Source of the DNA: Bryobacterales bacterium
Lineage (GTDB): Bacteria > Acidobacteriota > Terriglobia > Bryobacterales > Bryobacteraceae
NCBI GenBank assembly: GCA_003164035.1
Contig: PLRS01000035.1
Span: 144,957 to 208,956, forward strand
Length of the DNA: 64,000 bases
Direction: 5' to 3'
Positions 43,855 to 53,272 of the stretch are shown here, in pieces (position 1 is the first letter of the stretch; every line of letters starts with the position of its first letter). The notes beneath the pieces are model-generated. The model did no database searches. It was not told where the DNA came from and saw nothing but the letters and a program-made list of their open reading frames with translations. The position numbers were made by a program, and so were the translations under genes.

Positions 43855-45447
43855 ATGGCCCGTCGAGATTATCCTTCACCGGACGAAGTGAATAGGGATC
43901 GCCAGTTCGAATTGGACTTCATGAAGCCCGATCCGCTCATGACGCCAGACGAAATATACTTGTCCATAAACCAAGATCTTCTGAAACGCCTGGAGGAAGA
44001 CCGGCGCATCGAGCGAAAATCTGCGGGGATTCACGCGAGCGCCCTTGGTGACTACTTCTCGGTATGGGCGAACTCCGCGCCAGATGGCGGAGTCATTGTG
44101 GTTGGCATCGAAAATGACGGCGTTATATCTGGATGCTCCAGCCTTTCCACGAGTCAACTCAATGAGCTGGAGCGGACGGGCCAGGTTTACTGTCCAGAGG
44201 CTCGGTACGCCTGTAAGAGAATCGCTGTCCTGAACGCTGCTGGGCGGAGGGATTTCCTCCTCATCTTTCGAATCTATTACCACGATTCCAAGGTTGTGGA
44301 GACCGTTTCCGGCAATGCGTTTACCCGGCTAGGGGAGTCGCGAAAGAAACTAACGCCGCAGGAAGTGCGGGAACTCCAAATAGACAAGGGCCAGACCGAC
44401 CTCGAACAGGAGCCCAGCAGGCTCCCCTACCCTGACGGATTCGACGTCGCACTCATACGCAAGTTTACGGACGCGATCCGGTTGGCCGGTCACCTGGGAT
44501 CCCATACGGACGAGGAAATACTCGAGCAGAGAAGGCTGGGCAAGAGGCGGAAATCAAAATTCACGCCTAATGTCGCCTGCGCTCTTCTTTTCTCCCTCGA
44601 CCCTGGCCTGGAGTTTCCCGGCTGCAAAATCCGATTTCTTCGTTTTGACGGGGAGTGGGAGGGAACCGGCGAGAAATTCAACGCAGTAAAGGACAGATGG
44701 GTCGAGGGATGCGTGCCGACCCTAATAGTGGGCGCCGAAAGGCTGATCGAGTCCCAATTGCGGGAGTTTTCTCGTCTCGGGCCAGACGGGAAGTTCTACA
44801 CAGCACCCGAGTATCCCAAGGCGGCCTGGTACGAAGCCGTCGTTAATGCGTGCGTCCACCGTTCTTACGGTCTGAGGAACATGAACATTTTCGTGAAGAT
44901 GTTCGACGACCGGCTAGTCATCGAAAGCCCCGGTCCCTTCCCGCCTTTCGTTACTCCCGAGAACATCTACGACTCTCATCATCCTCGGAATCCCCACCTG
45001 ATGAATGCAATGTACTATCTTGATTTCGTGAAATGCGCGAACGAGGGCACACGACGTATCCGGGATACGATGGCCACGATGAATCTTCCGGTTCCCGAAT
45101 TCGAGCAGAAGCAGAGCGGCCACGCAGCAGTCAGAGTGACCCTTCGCAATAACATCAAGCAGCGGAGAGTCTGGATTGACTTCGATGCGAGCACGCTCGT
45201 GAGCAAAGAACTCATACCGGAACTTGGACAGGACGAGCATCGGGCCATTAATTTCGCCGCTGAACACGGAAGCGTCAACGTCAGCCAACTGCAGCGCCTT
45301 ACCGGGAGAAGCTGGAAGTCGGCAAAGCGCCTTCTGAACCGACTGGCCGAGAAGGATGTTCTTGATCACGTTCACGATACGCAGAAGGAGCGCGATCCAG
45401 ACGCGCACTACGTTTTGAAGCCGCCTAAGAATGGGAAAAGGAGGTAA
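43855..45447 (+). CDS. AlbA_2-domain putative DNA-binding / ATP-binding protein
   Basis: Protein of 530 residues of the Schlafen-AlbA_2 (AAA_4) group. The AlbA_2 domain spans about residues 40-170: RRIERKSAGIHASALGDYFS, then ANSAPDGGVIVVGIENDG. The middle contains an ATPase-like region of the HATPase_c_4 kind (YPKAAWYEAVVNACVHRSYG, DRLVIESPGPFPPFVTPENI). The C-terminus is a winged-helix block (HGSVNVSQLQRLTGRSWKSA). Such proteins are often regulators or parts of defence and mobile modules; no function is proven. Composition is less GC-rich than in the flanking genes. The ATG at 43855 is embedded next to a palindrome; a start at the later Met of FMKPDPLMTPDE is possible. Confidence 0.75.
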   Translation: MARRDYPSPDEVNRDRQFELDFMKPDPLMTPDEIYLSINQDLLKRLEEDRRIERKSAGIHASALGDYFSVWANSAPDGGVIVVGIENDGVISGCSSLSTSQLNELERTGQVYCPEARYACKRIAVLNAAGRRDFLLIFRIYYHDSKVVETVSGNAFTRLGESRKKLTPQEVRELQIDKGQTDLEQEPSRLPYPDGFDVALIRKFTDAIRLAGHLGSHTDEEILEQRRLGKRRKSKFTPNVACALLFSLDPGLEFPGCKIRFLRFDGEWEGTGEKFNAVKDRWVEGCVPTLIVGAERLIESQLREFSRLGPDGKFYTAPEYPKAAWYEAVVNACVHRSYGLRNMNIFVKMFDDRLVIESPGPFPPFVTPENIYDSHHPRNPHLMNAMYYLDFVKCANEGTRRIRDTMATMNLPVPEFEQKQSGHAAVRVTLRNNIKQRRVWIDFDASTLVSKELIPELGQDEHRAINFAAEHGSVNVSQLQRLTGRSWKSAKRLLNRLAEKDVLDHVHDTQKERDPDAHYVLKPPKNGKRR

Positions 45448-45735
45448 AACCTGCACGAAAAAAACGAACTTGGTCGGTGCGACGTGATTGGCATTCTGAA
45501 GATCAAAGCGGGGCCGAAGGCCTCGGGGAAAAGGCCTACGGCGAAGGAGCGGCGAAGAGGCTCCCAGACACACCAGTAGCGACCGCAGGCGAATACGCGA
45601 GTGCTCTCCCGCGTCGCTCCGCGCTCGCAGGAATCGCCCCTGCCGTCGAAGATGCCGGGCGCGTATTACAAGTACGAGCGCGCCGCCAGACAGAAGGAGG
45701 GCGTGGCGGCAGAAGGGCGCAGCCAGACCTCCTTG

Positions 45736-46953
<1,218 letters not shown>

Positions 46954-47009
46954 TCATTGTAGGACCACGCGCGCGGGTCTGGGCGCGGGTGCGCTACGGC
47001 GGGTCTTTG

Positions 47010-47070
47010 ACCGATCTAGGGATTTGGCAGTTCAGGCGCGGCAACCGCTCCCTGGCGGTTGCAGATCGGT
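47010..47070. repeat. Foldback element family 1, copy 5 (left half)
   Basis: Left flank ACCGATCTAGGGATTTGGC and left arm (47040-47070, diverged at its inner end: GGTTGCAGATCGGT) are present; loop and right arm are absent. The half element ends one base before the stop codon of the RES gene at 47072, so the truncation point coincides with the gene end. Confidence 0.75.
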
Positions 47071-47071
47071 G

Positions 47072-47548
47072 CTACGGCCTGGTCCAGAGGCGCGCATCCC
47101 AACGCACCGGCAATGGCCGGCTCGCCCGGATGCGGGCAAAATCGGGATGTTCCTGATTGATAAGGACGTTGCGCTCTACCAGCGTCACCACGGACGGCAC
47201 CATCAGCACGGCGGTACGCCGCTCGTCATACCACCGGTCGCCAAATGCGCGGGCGGCCTCAAAGGAGGGTGAATCCCAGTGCGGCAGATCGTCCGCGGCG
47301 ATTTCTTCGATGGGCAAACCGGCCGGAATCTCGATCTCGACATAACCCTGATTTGGGGGCACGTTGCCGGAGGCGTGCACCAGGATCTCGAGTAATGCAC
47401 CCGCATAGGTTTCGGCGGCGTAGATCACGCGCCGTCCGTGAGAATTCCAGCGTGCCCCATGCAGCATCGCGCCGCTGCCGTCGACGATGGCATGCCTCAT
47501 ATCGGCGATGCGGAACGCCCGTAGCGAGCCGCTACGCCGGAAGCCCAT
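47072..47548 (-). CDS. RES-domain toxin
   Basis: Toxin of 158 residues of the RES family; characterised members break down or modify NAD+. The N-terminus GSLRAFRIADMRHAIVDGSG is followed by GARWNSHGRRVIYAAE with the conserved Arg, and YAGALLEILVH with Glu, the residues that line the NAD pocket. A later conserved block is PSVVTLVERNVLINQEHPDF. The start overlaps the antitoxin stop by 17 bp. A half foldback repeat abuts the stop codon. Confidence 0.9.
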   Translation of the reverse strand: MGFRRSGSLRAFRIADMRHAIVDGSGAMLHGARWNSHGRRVIYAAETYAGALLEILVHASGNVPPNQGYVEIEIPAGLPIEEIAADDLPHWDSPSFEAARAFGDRWYDERRTAVLMVPSVVTLVERNVLINQEHPDFARIRASRPLPVRWDARLWTRP

Positions 47549-47966
47549 AAACGATGCGGGCCATGACCTCTTCGGCCTGCCTTGCGCCCAACTCCGTCAG
47601 CGCGGCATCGAGGGGCGTTTTGCCGCCGATCTCCGCATGGGGGGTGGTCAAAAAGCGCCGCGCCGCCTCGCGATCCTGCCAGACGTCCTCGGCCATGGCG
47701 ACAACGCGGGCCAACCGCTCCGTGCGTTCGCTTTCCGCCGGACTGAGCCGTTCCCTCCGCCGTTTGTAGGTCGCCTCGGGGACGATCCGATGCATCAGGG
47801 CGCGCTGCTCGGTAGCACCGGAGAAAACGCGCCGCGCCACGTTGCGAAGGGCCCCCTTGGGCAAGCCACGTTCGACGGCGTCGTTCAACTCCAAAATAGA
47901 TGTCGCCGGTTTGTCCAAAACGCGGTCTCCGCCCAGGATCTCTCCGATATGGCGTGGCTCCAGCAT
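47532..47966 (-). CDS. Xre/MbcA/ParS-type antitoxin
   Basis: Antitoxin of 144 residues pairing with the RES toxin. Residues 1-70 hold the helical Xre-like part (ILELNDAVERGLPKGALRNV), and the C-terminal MbcA/ParS toxin-binding part has RLARVVAMAEDVWQDREAA, LTTPHAEIGGKTPLDA and the usual end QAEEVMARIVYGLPA. Two starts are possible, 47975 and 47966. I prefer 47966 because a perfect TATAAT lies 7 nt upstream, so the transcript would begin at or next to this ATG and the earlier ATG would lie inside the -10 box. Confidence 0.88.
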   Translation of the reverse strand: MLEPRHIGEILGGDRVLDKPATSILELNDAVERGLPKGALRNVARRVFSGATEQRALMHRIVPEATYKRRRERLSPAESERTERLARVVAMAEDVWQDREAARRFLTTPHAEIGGKTPLDAALTELGARQAEEVMARIVYGLPA

Positions 47967-47973
47967 CGGTATC

Positions 47974-47992
47974 ATTATACCCGATTAGTCGG
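47974..47992 (-). promoter_or_regulatory. Antitoxin promoter -10 with palindromic operator
   Basis: On the minus strand TATAAT occupies 47979-47974, immediately preceded by the palindrome CCGACTAATCGG (47992-47981), placed within the -10/-35 spacer. This suits autorepression by the antitoxin. No good -35 is seen at 17 nt. Confidence 0.6.
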
Positions 47993-48029
47993 ATCAAACG
48001 ATACCGCATAGGGGATATAAACTAAGGTC

Positions 48030-50234
48030 ATGCGCCGCGGATTCTTGCTCGCGCTTCTTCTTTCCGCGAATCACGCTTTCAGCCAGGGCGTGCAATCGCT
48101 GCCTCCGCTGCCGGCCAACACTTACACCAATGCGGTTCAGGCGGACGCCTCCGGGAACATTTACGTGGGCGGCGAGTTCGTCCTGAACCCTCAAGATCCC
48201 AACGCGCCCGCGCACGCGTTCGTCGGCAAGCTCTCGCCGGACGGTTCGCAGATTCTCTGGTGGACCGTGCTGCAGGGATCCGACGCCGATCAAGTCGTGG
48301 CCATGGCGCTCGGCCCGGACAATTCGGTATATGTCACGGGAACGACTTCTTCGCCTGACTTCCCTACCACGCCGGGCGCGATGCAGACGGCGGAATCGGT
48401 CGCCAACCAGGCGTTTGCCGTCAAATTGAGCCCAAAGGGCACGGTGGTTTATTCCACCTACATCGGGGGATCGGCATCCACCACGGGCAATGCCATCGCG
48501 GTCGATACGGCGGGGCACGCGTTCATCACCGGCTCTCTTAGCGGCGCATTGCCCACTACCCCGGGGGCCATTACGGGAGCTACGAGCGCGAGCTACAACA
48601 CAGCGTTTGTCATCGAACTCAATCCGGCGGGAACGGCGGCGCTGGTCGCGATCAACGGATTCGGCGGCGATGCCATCGCGTTGGATGCGCGGGGCAACAT
48701 CTATGCAGCCGGATCGTTCGCCGGTCCGCTAGCGCCAACCACTTCCGGAGCCTTCCAGACAAGCTCATCCCAGCTTACATGCGATTCCCTGGGCTTCTTC
48801 GGCGCGTTTCCATGCACGTATCAGCACATCGCGAAAATCGATCCGACGGGCACTCAGTTGCTCTACGCAACCTACGTTTCAGGCACCTGGGGGGCAACTC
48901 CGCGCGGGATCGCGGTGGATTCGTCGGGCAACGCCATCGTCGCCGGCACCACCAATTCGCCGGATTATCCCACCACGGGCAGAGGCTATCAGCCGGAGTA
49001 TGCCGCCAGTCCCGAGCCGCAATCGGCGGCATTGGATTTCTTTCCGCCGCAATCGGCCGGGTATGTGACCAAATTGAACGGATCGGGTACCGGCTTGCTG
49101 TGGTCGACGTTTTTCGCCGGCTCCGGCTGCGTTGTAGTTGCATTGGGATCGGGCTCCTGCGCCTCGGGCGACAACATCGCCGGGATGGCAGTGGACGCGA
49201 ACGGAAATATTCTGTTCGCCGGCCTGGCTTATTCCACCGATCTGCCCGGGCTTTGGATGACACCGGTCGCCTCGCGGCCGACGTTCACCAACCCGCTCAA
49301 CTTCGTGGCGCGCTTGAGCCCGGACGGCTCGACCCTTTCGCCGACGCAGTTATTGCCGTCCAGCACCGACGCGGGCGGACTCGCCGTTCGCGCCGACGGC
49401 ACCGCGATCTTCGCCTCCCCACTGGCGAGCGCGAGTTTCTCCACGCTGGGCCGCGTCGCGGCCATTGCCGATAGCGCCGATAACGCCAAAATCGTCAGCG
49501 TGGCGCCGGGACAGTTGCTGACGCTGTACGGTACCGATCTCGCGCCAGCCGAGCCCGCGTACCCGCCCAACGGATTTCCTCCCACTTTCAACGGAGTCAC
49601 GGTCACGTTCAACGATATCGCCGCGCCGATTCTTTATACCTCCGCGACTCAGATCAATCTGCAAGTGCCGTACGAGATCGCCGGTCAGAGCCAGGTGACG
49701 ATTGAGGTGTCGAGCCTGTTCGTTTCGCCGGCGGTTTCGGAGTCGTATATTCTGGCCGTGGTGGAACGCCAACCGAGCGTTTTCGTGTGGCCGGGCAGTT
49801 TCAGCCAACCGGTCTTCGATGCGGCCGCCTGTAATGGCCAAAGCATTGCCGGACTGCAGCCTTTGGCGTTCAATGCGGACGGGACGCTCAACAGTTGCAC
49901 CAATCCGGCCGCGGCAGACTCGGCGGTCACGATCTTCCTGAACGGCCTGGGCGTGACCGTTCCGGCGCAGGTGACGGGAATGGTCAGCTCCTCGCTAACC
50001 GCGGTTAGTCCCAGTGCGGCGCCTCTTTATCCGTACCAGGCCACCGCGACCGTGCTGGCAACAGACACGCTGCCCGGGTCGGTCTCGAGTCTCGCCCAAG
50101 TGCGGATTCAGGTTTCCTCCACGTCGTCGTACCTGAACATCCCGCTGGAAGTGCAGGACGCATCCACGGCATTTCTGGTTCGAGGGCCGGGGATATTGAT
50201 CTGGGTGCAGCCGGAGTCGGAGCCGCGACCGTAA
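48030..50234 (+). CDS. Exported SBBP beta-propeller protein with Solibacter-type C-terminal domain
   Basis: Secreted protein of 734 residues. A signal peptide (MRRGFLLALLLSANHAFSQG) is followed by a propeller made of SBBP-like repeats (GNIYVGGEFV; NSVYVTGTTSSPDFPTTPGA; GNAIVAGTTNSPDYPTT; GNILFAGLAYSTDLPG). The C-terminal part (about residues 485-725) matches the pattern of the uncharacterised Solibacter C-terminal domain: VAPGQLLTLYGTDLAPAEPA, VTVTFNDIAAPILYTSATQI, NLQVPYEIAGQ, VTIFLNGLGVTVPAQVTG. The function is unknown; surface or extracellular binding is likely. The final residues SEPRP and the stop codon are encoded by a half foldback repeat, so the original C-terminus was replaced. Confidence 0.87.
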   Translation: MRRGFLLALLLSANHAFSQGVQSLPPLPANTYTNAVQADASGNIYVGGEFVLNPQDPNAPAHAFVGKLSPDGSQILWWTVLQGSDADQVVAMALGPDNSVYVTGTTSSPDFPTTPGAMQTAESVANQAFAVKLSPKGTVVYSTYIGGSASTTGNAIAVDTAGHAFITGSLSGALPTTPGAITGATSASYNTAFVIELNPAGTAALVAINGFGGDAIALDARGNIYAAGSFAGPLAPTTSGAFQTSSSQLTCDSLGFFGAFPCTYQHIAKIDPTGTQLLYATYVSGTWGATPRGIAVDSSGNAIVAGTTNSPDYPTTGRGYQPEYAASPEPQSAALDFFPPQSAGYVTKLNGSGTGLLWSTFFAGSGCVVVALGSGSCASGDNIAGMAVDANGNILFAGLAYSTDLPGLWMTPVASRPTFTNPLNFVARLSPDGSTLSPTQLLPSSTDAGGLAVRADGTAIFASPLASASFSTLGRVAAIADSADNAKIVSVAPGQLLTLYGTDLAPAEPAYPPNGFPPTFNGVTVTFNDIAAPILYTSATQINLQVPYEIAGQSQVTIEVSSLFVSPAVSESYILAVVERQPSVFVWPGSFSQPVFDAAACNGQSIAGLQPLAFNADGTLNSCTNPAAADSAVTIFLNGLGVTVPAQVTGMVSSSLTAVSPSAAPLYPYQATATVLATDTLPGSVSSLAQVRIQVSSTSSYLNIPLEVQDASTAFLVRGPGILIWVQPESEPRP

Positions 50235-50247
50235 GGGAGCGGTTGCC
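50219..50247. repeat. Foldback element family 1, copy 6 (right half)
   Basis: Only the right arm remains (GGAGCCGCGACCG, then TAAGGGAGCGGTTGCC). The TAA inside it (50232-50234) is the stop codon of the propeller gene. It lies between two convergent genes. Confidence 0.78.
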
Positions 50248-50261
50248 CGGCAGCACCGCCG

Positions 50262-51962
50262 CTACGCCGTGGCCTGCCGCGCCACTTCCTCGAGGCCGCG
50301 CTCGCAAATCTCCTGCTCCCGCATCAGAAACTTCTGCACCTTCTTGCTCACCGTCATGGGGAACTCATCCACGAAACGGATGAACTGAGGGATCTTGAAA
50401 TACGCGATCTTGCCGCGGCAGAAATCGCGGATCTCCTCGACGGTGGCCTCCTGGCCGTTGTACAGCTTGATCCAGGCCAGCACGGTTTCGCCCAGCTTCG
50501 CGTCGGGCAATCCCACCACGTACACGTCGGCGATTTTGGGATGCGTGTGGAGGAAGTCTTCCACTTCGCGCGGATAGATGTTTTCGCCGCCGCGAATGAT
50601 GGTTTCCTTGGCGCGTCCTTTAAAGCTGAAGTAGCCGTCGGGCCGCATCGCCGCCAGGTCGCCGGTGTGCAGCCAGCCCTCGCTGTCGATGGCTTCGGCG
50701 GTGGATTGAGGATCGTCGTCGTAGCCCTTCATGACGAGGTAGCCGCGAGTACACAGCTCGCCCTGCTCTCCTATCGGCAGGCGGCGGTGAGTCTTCGGAT
50801 CGACAATCTGAATTTCGGTATTAGGCAGCGCGGTTCCCACGGTGGTGACGCGCAGCTCCAGCGGATCGTCGGCCCGCGACATGGTGATGCCGGGCGACGA
50901 CTCCGTTTGCCCATACACGATGGTGATCTCGGGCATGTGCATGCGCTCCACCACCCGCCGCATGATCTCGATGGGACAGGGCGACCCGGCCATCACGCCG
51001 GTGCGCAGCGACGTCAAGTCGTAGCGGGCGAATTCGGGATGCTCCATCTCGGCGATATACATGGCCGGGACGCCATAGAGCGCGGTGGCGCGCTCGCGGT
51101 GGACGGCCTCGAGCGTAGCCAGCGCGTCGAACTGGGCACAGGGCAGAATCAGCGCGGCTCCCGATGTCACCGACACCATCGATCCGATCACCGACCCGAA
51201 ACAATGGTACAGAGGCACCGGCGCGCAGATCCGGTCCTTCTCGGTCATCTTCATCCCCCTGCCCATGCCCATGCCGTTATTGAGCAGGTTGCGATGGGTG
51301 AGCATGGCGCCTTTGGGGGAGCCGGTGGTGCCGGAGGTGTATTGGATGTTGACTGCGTCGTCCGGCGCGGCGGCATTTTTGGGGAAATCGGTACCACCGT
51401 CGATCATGGCTTGCCACGAACCTGTGCCCAGCCAGACGATGTGATCGAGGGGCAGCCGGTCGCCATTGCGGGACTCCGCCAGGATTTCGCGGTAGTCGGC
51501 CCGCGAATCCTTCTCCCGCAGGAACAGGGCGCGGATTCGCGACTTGGCCAGCACGTAGCGCAGTTCGTGAGACCGGTAAGCGGGATTGACATTCACCAGG
51601 ACGACACCCGCTCGCGGCGCGGCATATTGGAGGAGCACCCACTCGAGGCAGTTGCTTGCCCAGATGCCGGCGCGGTCGCCCGGCCGCAGCCCCAGACCGG
51701 CTAGGCCACGGGCCACCCGCGTCACTTCGCGGTCCAGCTCGCTCCAGGTGAGGCGTACTTGTTCATGACACACCACCAGTCCGTCACGATCGGGGAACTT
51801 CCCGGCAGTTTCGGCGAGAGCCTGGGAGAGCGTTAGGTTGAGGAGGGGCACATCTGGCCCCCGCAGATAGCTGAGCACCGCGGCGTCAGTTTCCAGCTCG
51901 GCGATTTCCTGCACGACTCCCCAGTGTACTCGATGGCGTTCCGGTTGCCGACTAAGTTGCAT
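50262..51962 (-). CDS. AMP-dependent acyl-CoA synthetase, FadD/medium-chain type
   Basis: ANL-superfamily ligase of 566 residues that activates a fatty or aryl acid to its CoA thioester. Core motifs are IQYTSGTTGSPKGAMLTHRN (P-loop), YGQTESSPGITMSR (motif A5), GWLHTGDLAAMRPDGYFSFKG (A7; shown as GWLHTGDLAAMRPDGYF plus SFKG) and KETIIRGGENIYPREVEDFL (A8), with the A10 lysine in FPMTVSKKVQKFLMRE. Length and motif set fit fatty-acyl-CoA synthetases of the medium-chain group. It is divergent from the FtsX-type permease genes and convergent with the propeller gene. Substrate chain length cannot be told. Confidence 0.92.
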   Translation of the reverse strand: MQLSRQPERHRVHWGVVQEIAELETDAAVLSYLRGPDVPLLNLTLSQALAETAGKFPDRDGLVVCHEQVRLTWSELDREVTRVARGLAGLGLRPGDRAGIWASNCLEWVLLQYAAPRAGVVLVNVNPAYRSHELRYVLAKSRIRALFLREKDSRADYREILAESRNGDRLPLDHIVWLGTGSWQAMIDGGTDFPKNAAAPDDAVNIQYTSGTTGSPKGAMLTHRNLLNNGMGMGRGMKMTEKDRICAPVPLYHCFGSVIGSMVSVTSGAALILPCAQFDALATLEAVHRERATALYGVPAMYIAEMEHPEFARYDLTSLRTGVMAGSPCPIEIMRRVVERMHMPEITIVYGQTESSPGITMSRADDPLELRVTTVGTALPNTEIQIVDPKTHRRLPIGEQGELCTRGYLVMKGYDDDPQSTAEAIDSEGWLHTGDLAAMRPDGYFSFKGRAKETIIRGGENIYPREVEDFLHTHPKIADVYVVGLPDAKLGETVLAWIKLYNGQEATVEEIRDFCRGKIAYFKIPQFIRFVDEFPMTVSKKVQKFLMREQEICERGLEEVARQATA

Positions 51963-52039
51963 TTATGGGAGCATAAGCCCGAGCGTGGTCCGACACCGGG
52001 TTAGACTAACCGGGAAAGGCACTTTAAGTATAGATACCC

Positions 52040-53272
52040 ATGGTCGGCGCGGGAGACAATCTGCGGTTGGCGGTCGAGGCCGTCAGGGCGCACAAGCTGC
52101 GCGCCGTATTGACGATGCTTGGCCTGACCATGGGCGTGGCCACCCTGATTACGGTGATGACTCTGGTGCAGGGGGCGAATCTCTATGTGGAACAGAAGAT
52201 CGCCAACCTGGGGACGAACGTGTTCCGCGTGGCTAAAACCCCGTTCGCCGTGGTGGATTTCACCGTGGTCGTGAAGTCGCTCAAGAACAAGAATATCGAT
52301 ATCGCCGATTACCACGCCGTAGCCGAACTGTGCAAGGCGTGCGAAGCGGTGGGCGCATCCGCCAACGATACTCTTTCGCTGCAGTACAAGAACAAACAGA
52401 CCGACGACACCGCCATCATCGGCTACACGCCCAACATGATCGATATCGACACGCGCACGCTGGACCTGGGGCGTTATTTCACCCCCGGCGAAGACCGGCA
52501 CGCGGCGTATGTGTGCCTCATCGGCGCCTCGCTGGTCGATCAGTTCTTTCCCCATGACAATCCGATCGGGAGCACGATCCGTACCGGGAGCCTGGAATTC
52601 ACGGTCATCGGCACGTTTCAAAAGCTGGGCTCGGTGCTGGGCCAGGACCAGGACAATTTCGTCATCATTCCGATGACGACCTACCTGAAGGTGCGGGGTT
52701 CGCGAACCAGCCTGACGCTCGAAATCAAAGCTTCGGGCGGGGAGAAAAATTTCAATGCCGCCCAGGACGAGGCGCGCGTGATCCTGCGGTCGCGCCGTCA
52801 CGACCCGCCGGGCAAGGAAGATAGTTTTTTCATCGGCACATCGCAAAGCTATATCGCGTTGTGGCAGAGCATCAGCGGCTCGTTCTTCGCGGTCTTCGTG
52901 ATGGTGAGCTCGATCTCCGCGGTGGTGGGCGGAATTGTCATCATGAACGTGATGCTGGTCAGCGTCACCCAGCGGACGCGCGAGATCGGCATACGCCGTG
53001 CCATGGGCGCGACCAAGTCCGATATCCTGCACCAGTTTCTGGCGGAAAGCCTGCTGCAATGCCTGATTGGAGGGGCGATCGGCATCGCCATCGGCTTCGC
53101 CTGCGCGCTGGCGCTGCGGACGCTGACCTCGTTTCCGGCATCGGTGAAAACCTGGGTCGCGCTGCTGGGCCTGGTCATCAGCTCCACCATCGGGCTGTTC
53201 TTCGGCATCTATCCGGCGCGGAAAGCGGCCGGTCTCGATCCGGTCACCGCGCTGCGAACGGAGACGGGATGA
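52040..53272 (+). CDS. FtsX/MacB-type ABC permease (first of pair)
   Basis: Permease of 410 residues with the MacB topology: helix 1 (LRAVLTMLGLTMGVATLITV), a periplasmic core (residues 45-270) and three C-terminal helices in the FtsX domain, including VTQRTREIGIRRAMGATKSD near residue 315. It would be the membrane part of a MacAB-like exporter or mechanotransmission complex. Its TGA overlaps the ATG of a second permease (ATGA), so they form a pair. No ATP-binding or membrane-fusion gene is in the vicinity. Confidence 0.9.
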   Translation: MVGAGDNLRLAVEAVRAHKLRAVLTMLGLTMGVATLITVMTLVQGANLYVEQKIANLGTNVFRVAKTPFAVVDFTVVVKSLKNKNIDIADYHAVAELCKACEAVGASANDTLSLQYKNKQTDDTAIIGYTPNMIDIDTRTLDLGRYFTPGEDRHAAYVCLIGASLVDQFFPHDNPIGSTIRTGSLEFTVIGTFQKLGSVLGQDQDNFVIIPMTTYLKVRGSRTSLTLEIKASGGEKNFNAAQDEARVILRSRRHDPPGKEDSFFIGTSQSYIALWQSISGSFFAVFVMVSSISAVVGGIVIMNVMLVSVTQRTREIGIRRAMGATKSDILHQFLAESLLQCLIGGAIGIAIGFACALALRTLTSFPASVKTWVALLGLVISSTIGLFFGIYPARKAAGLDPVTALRTETG

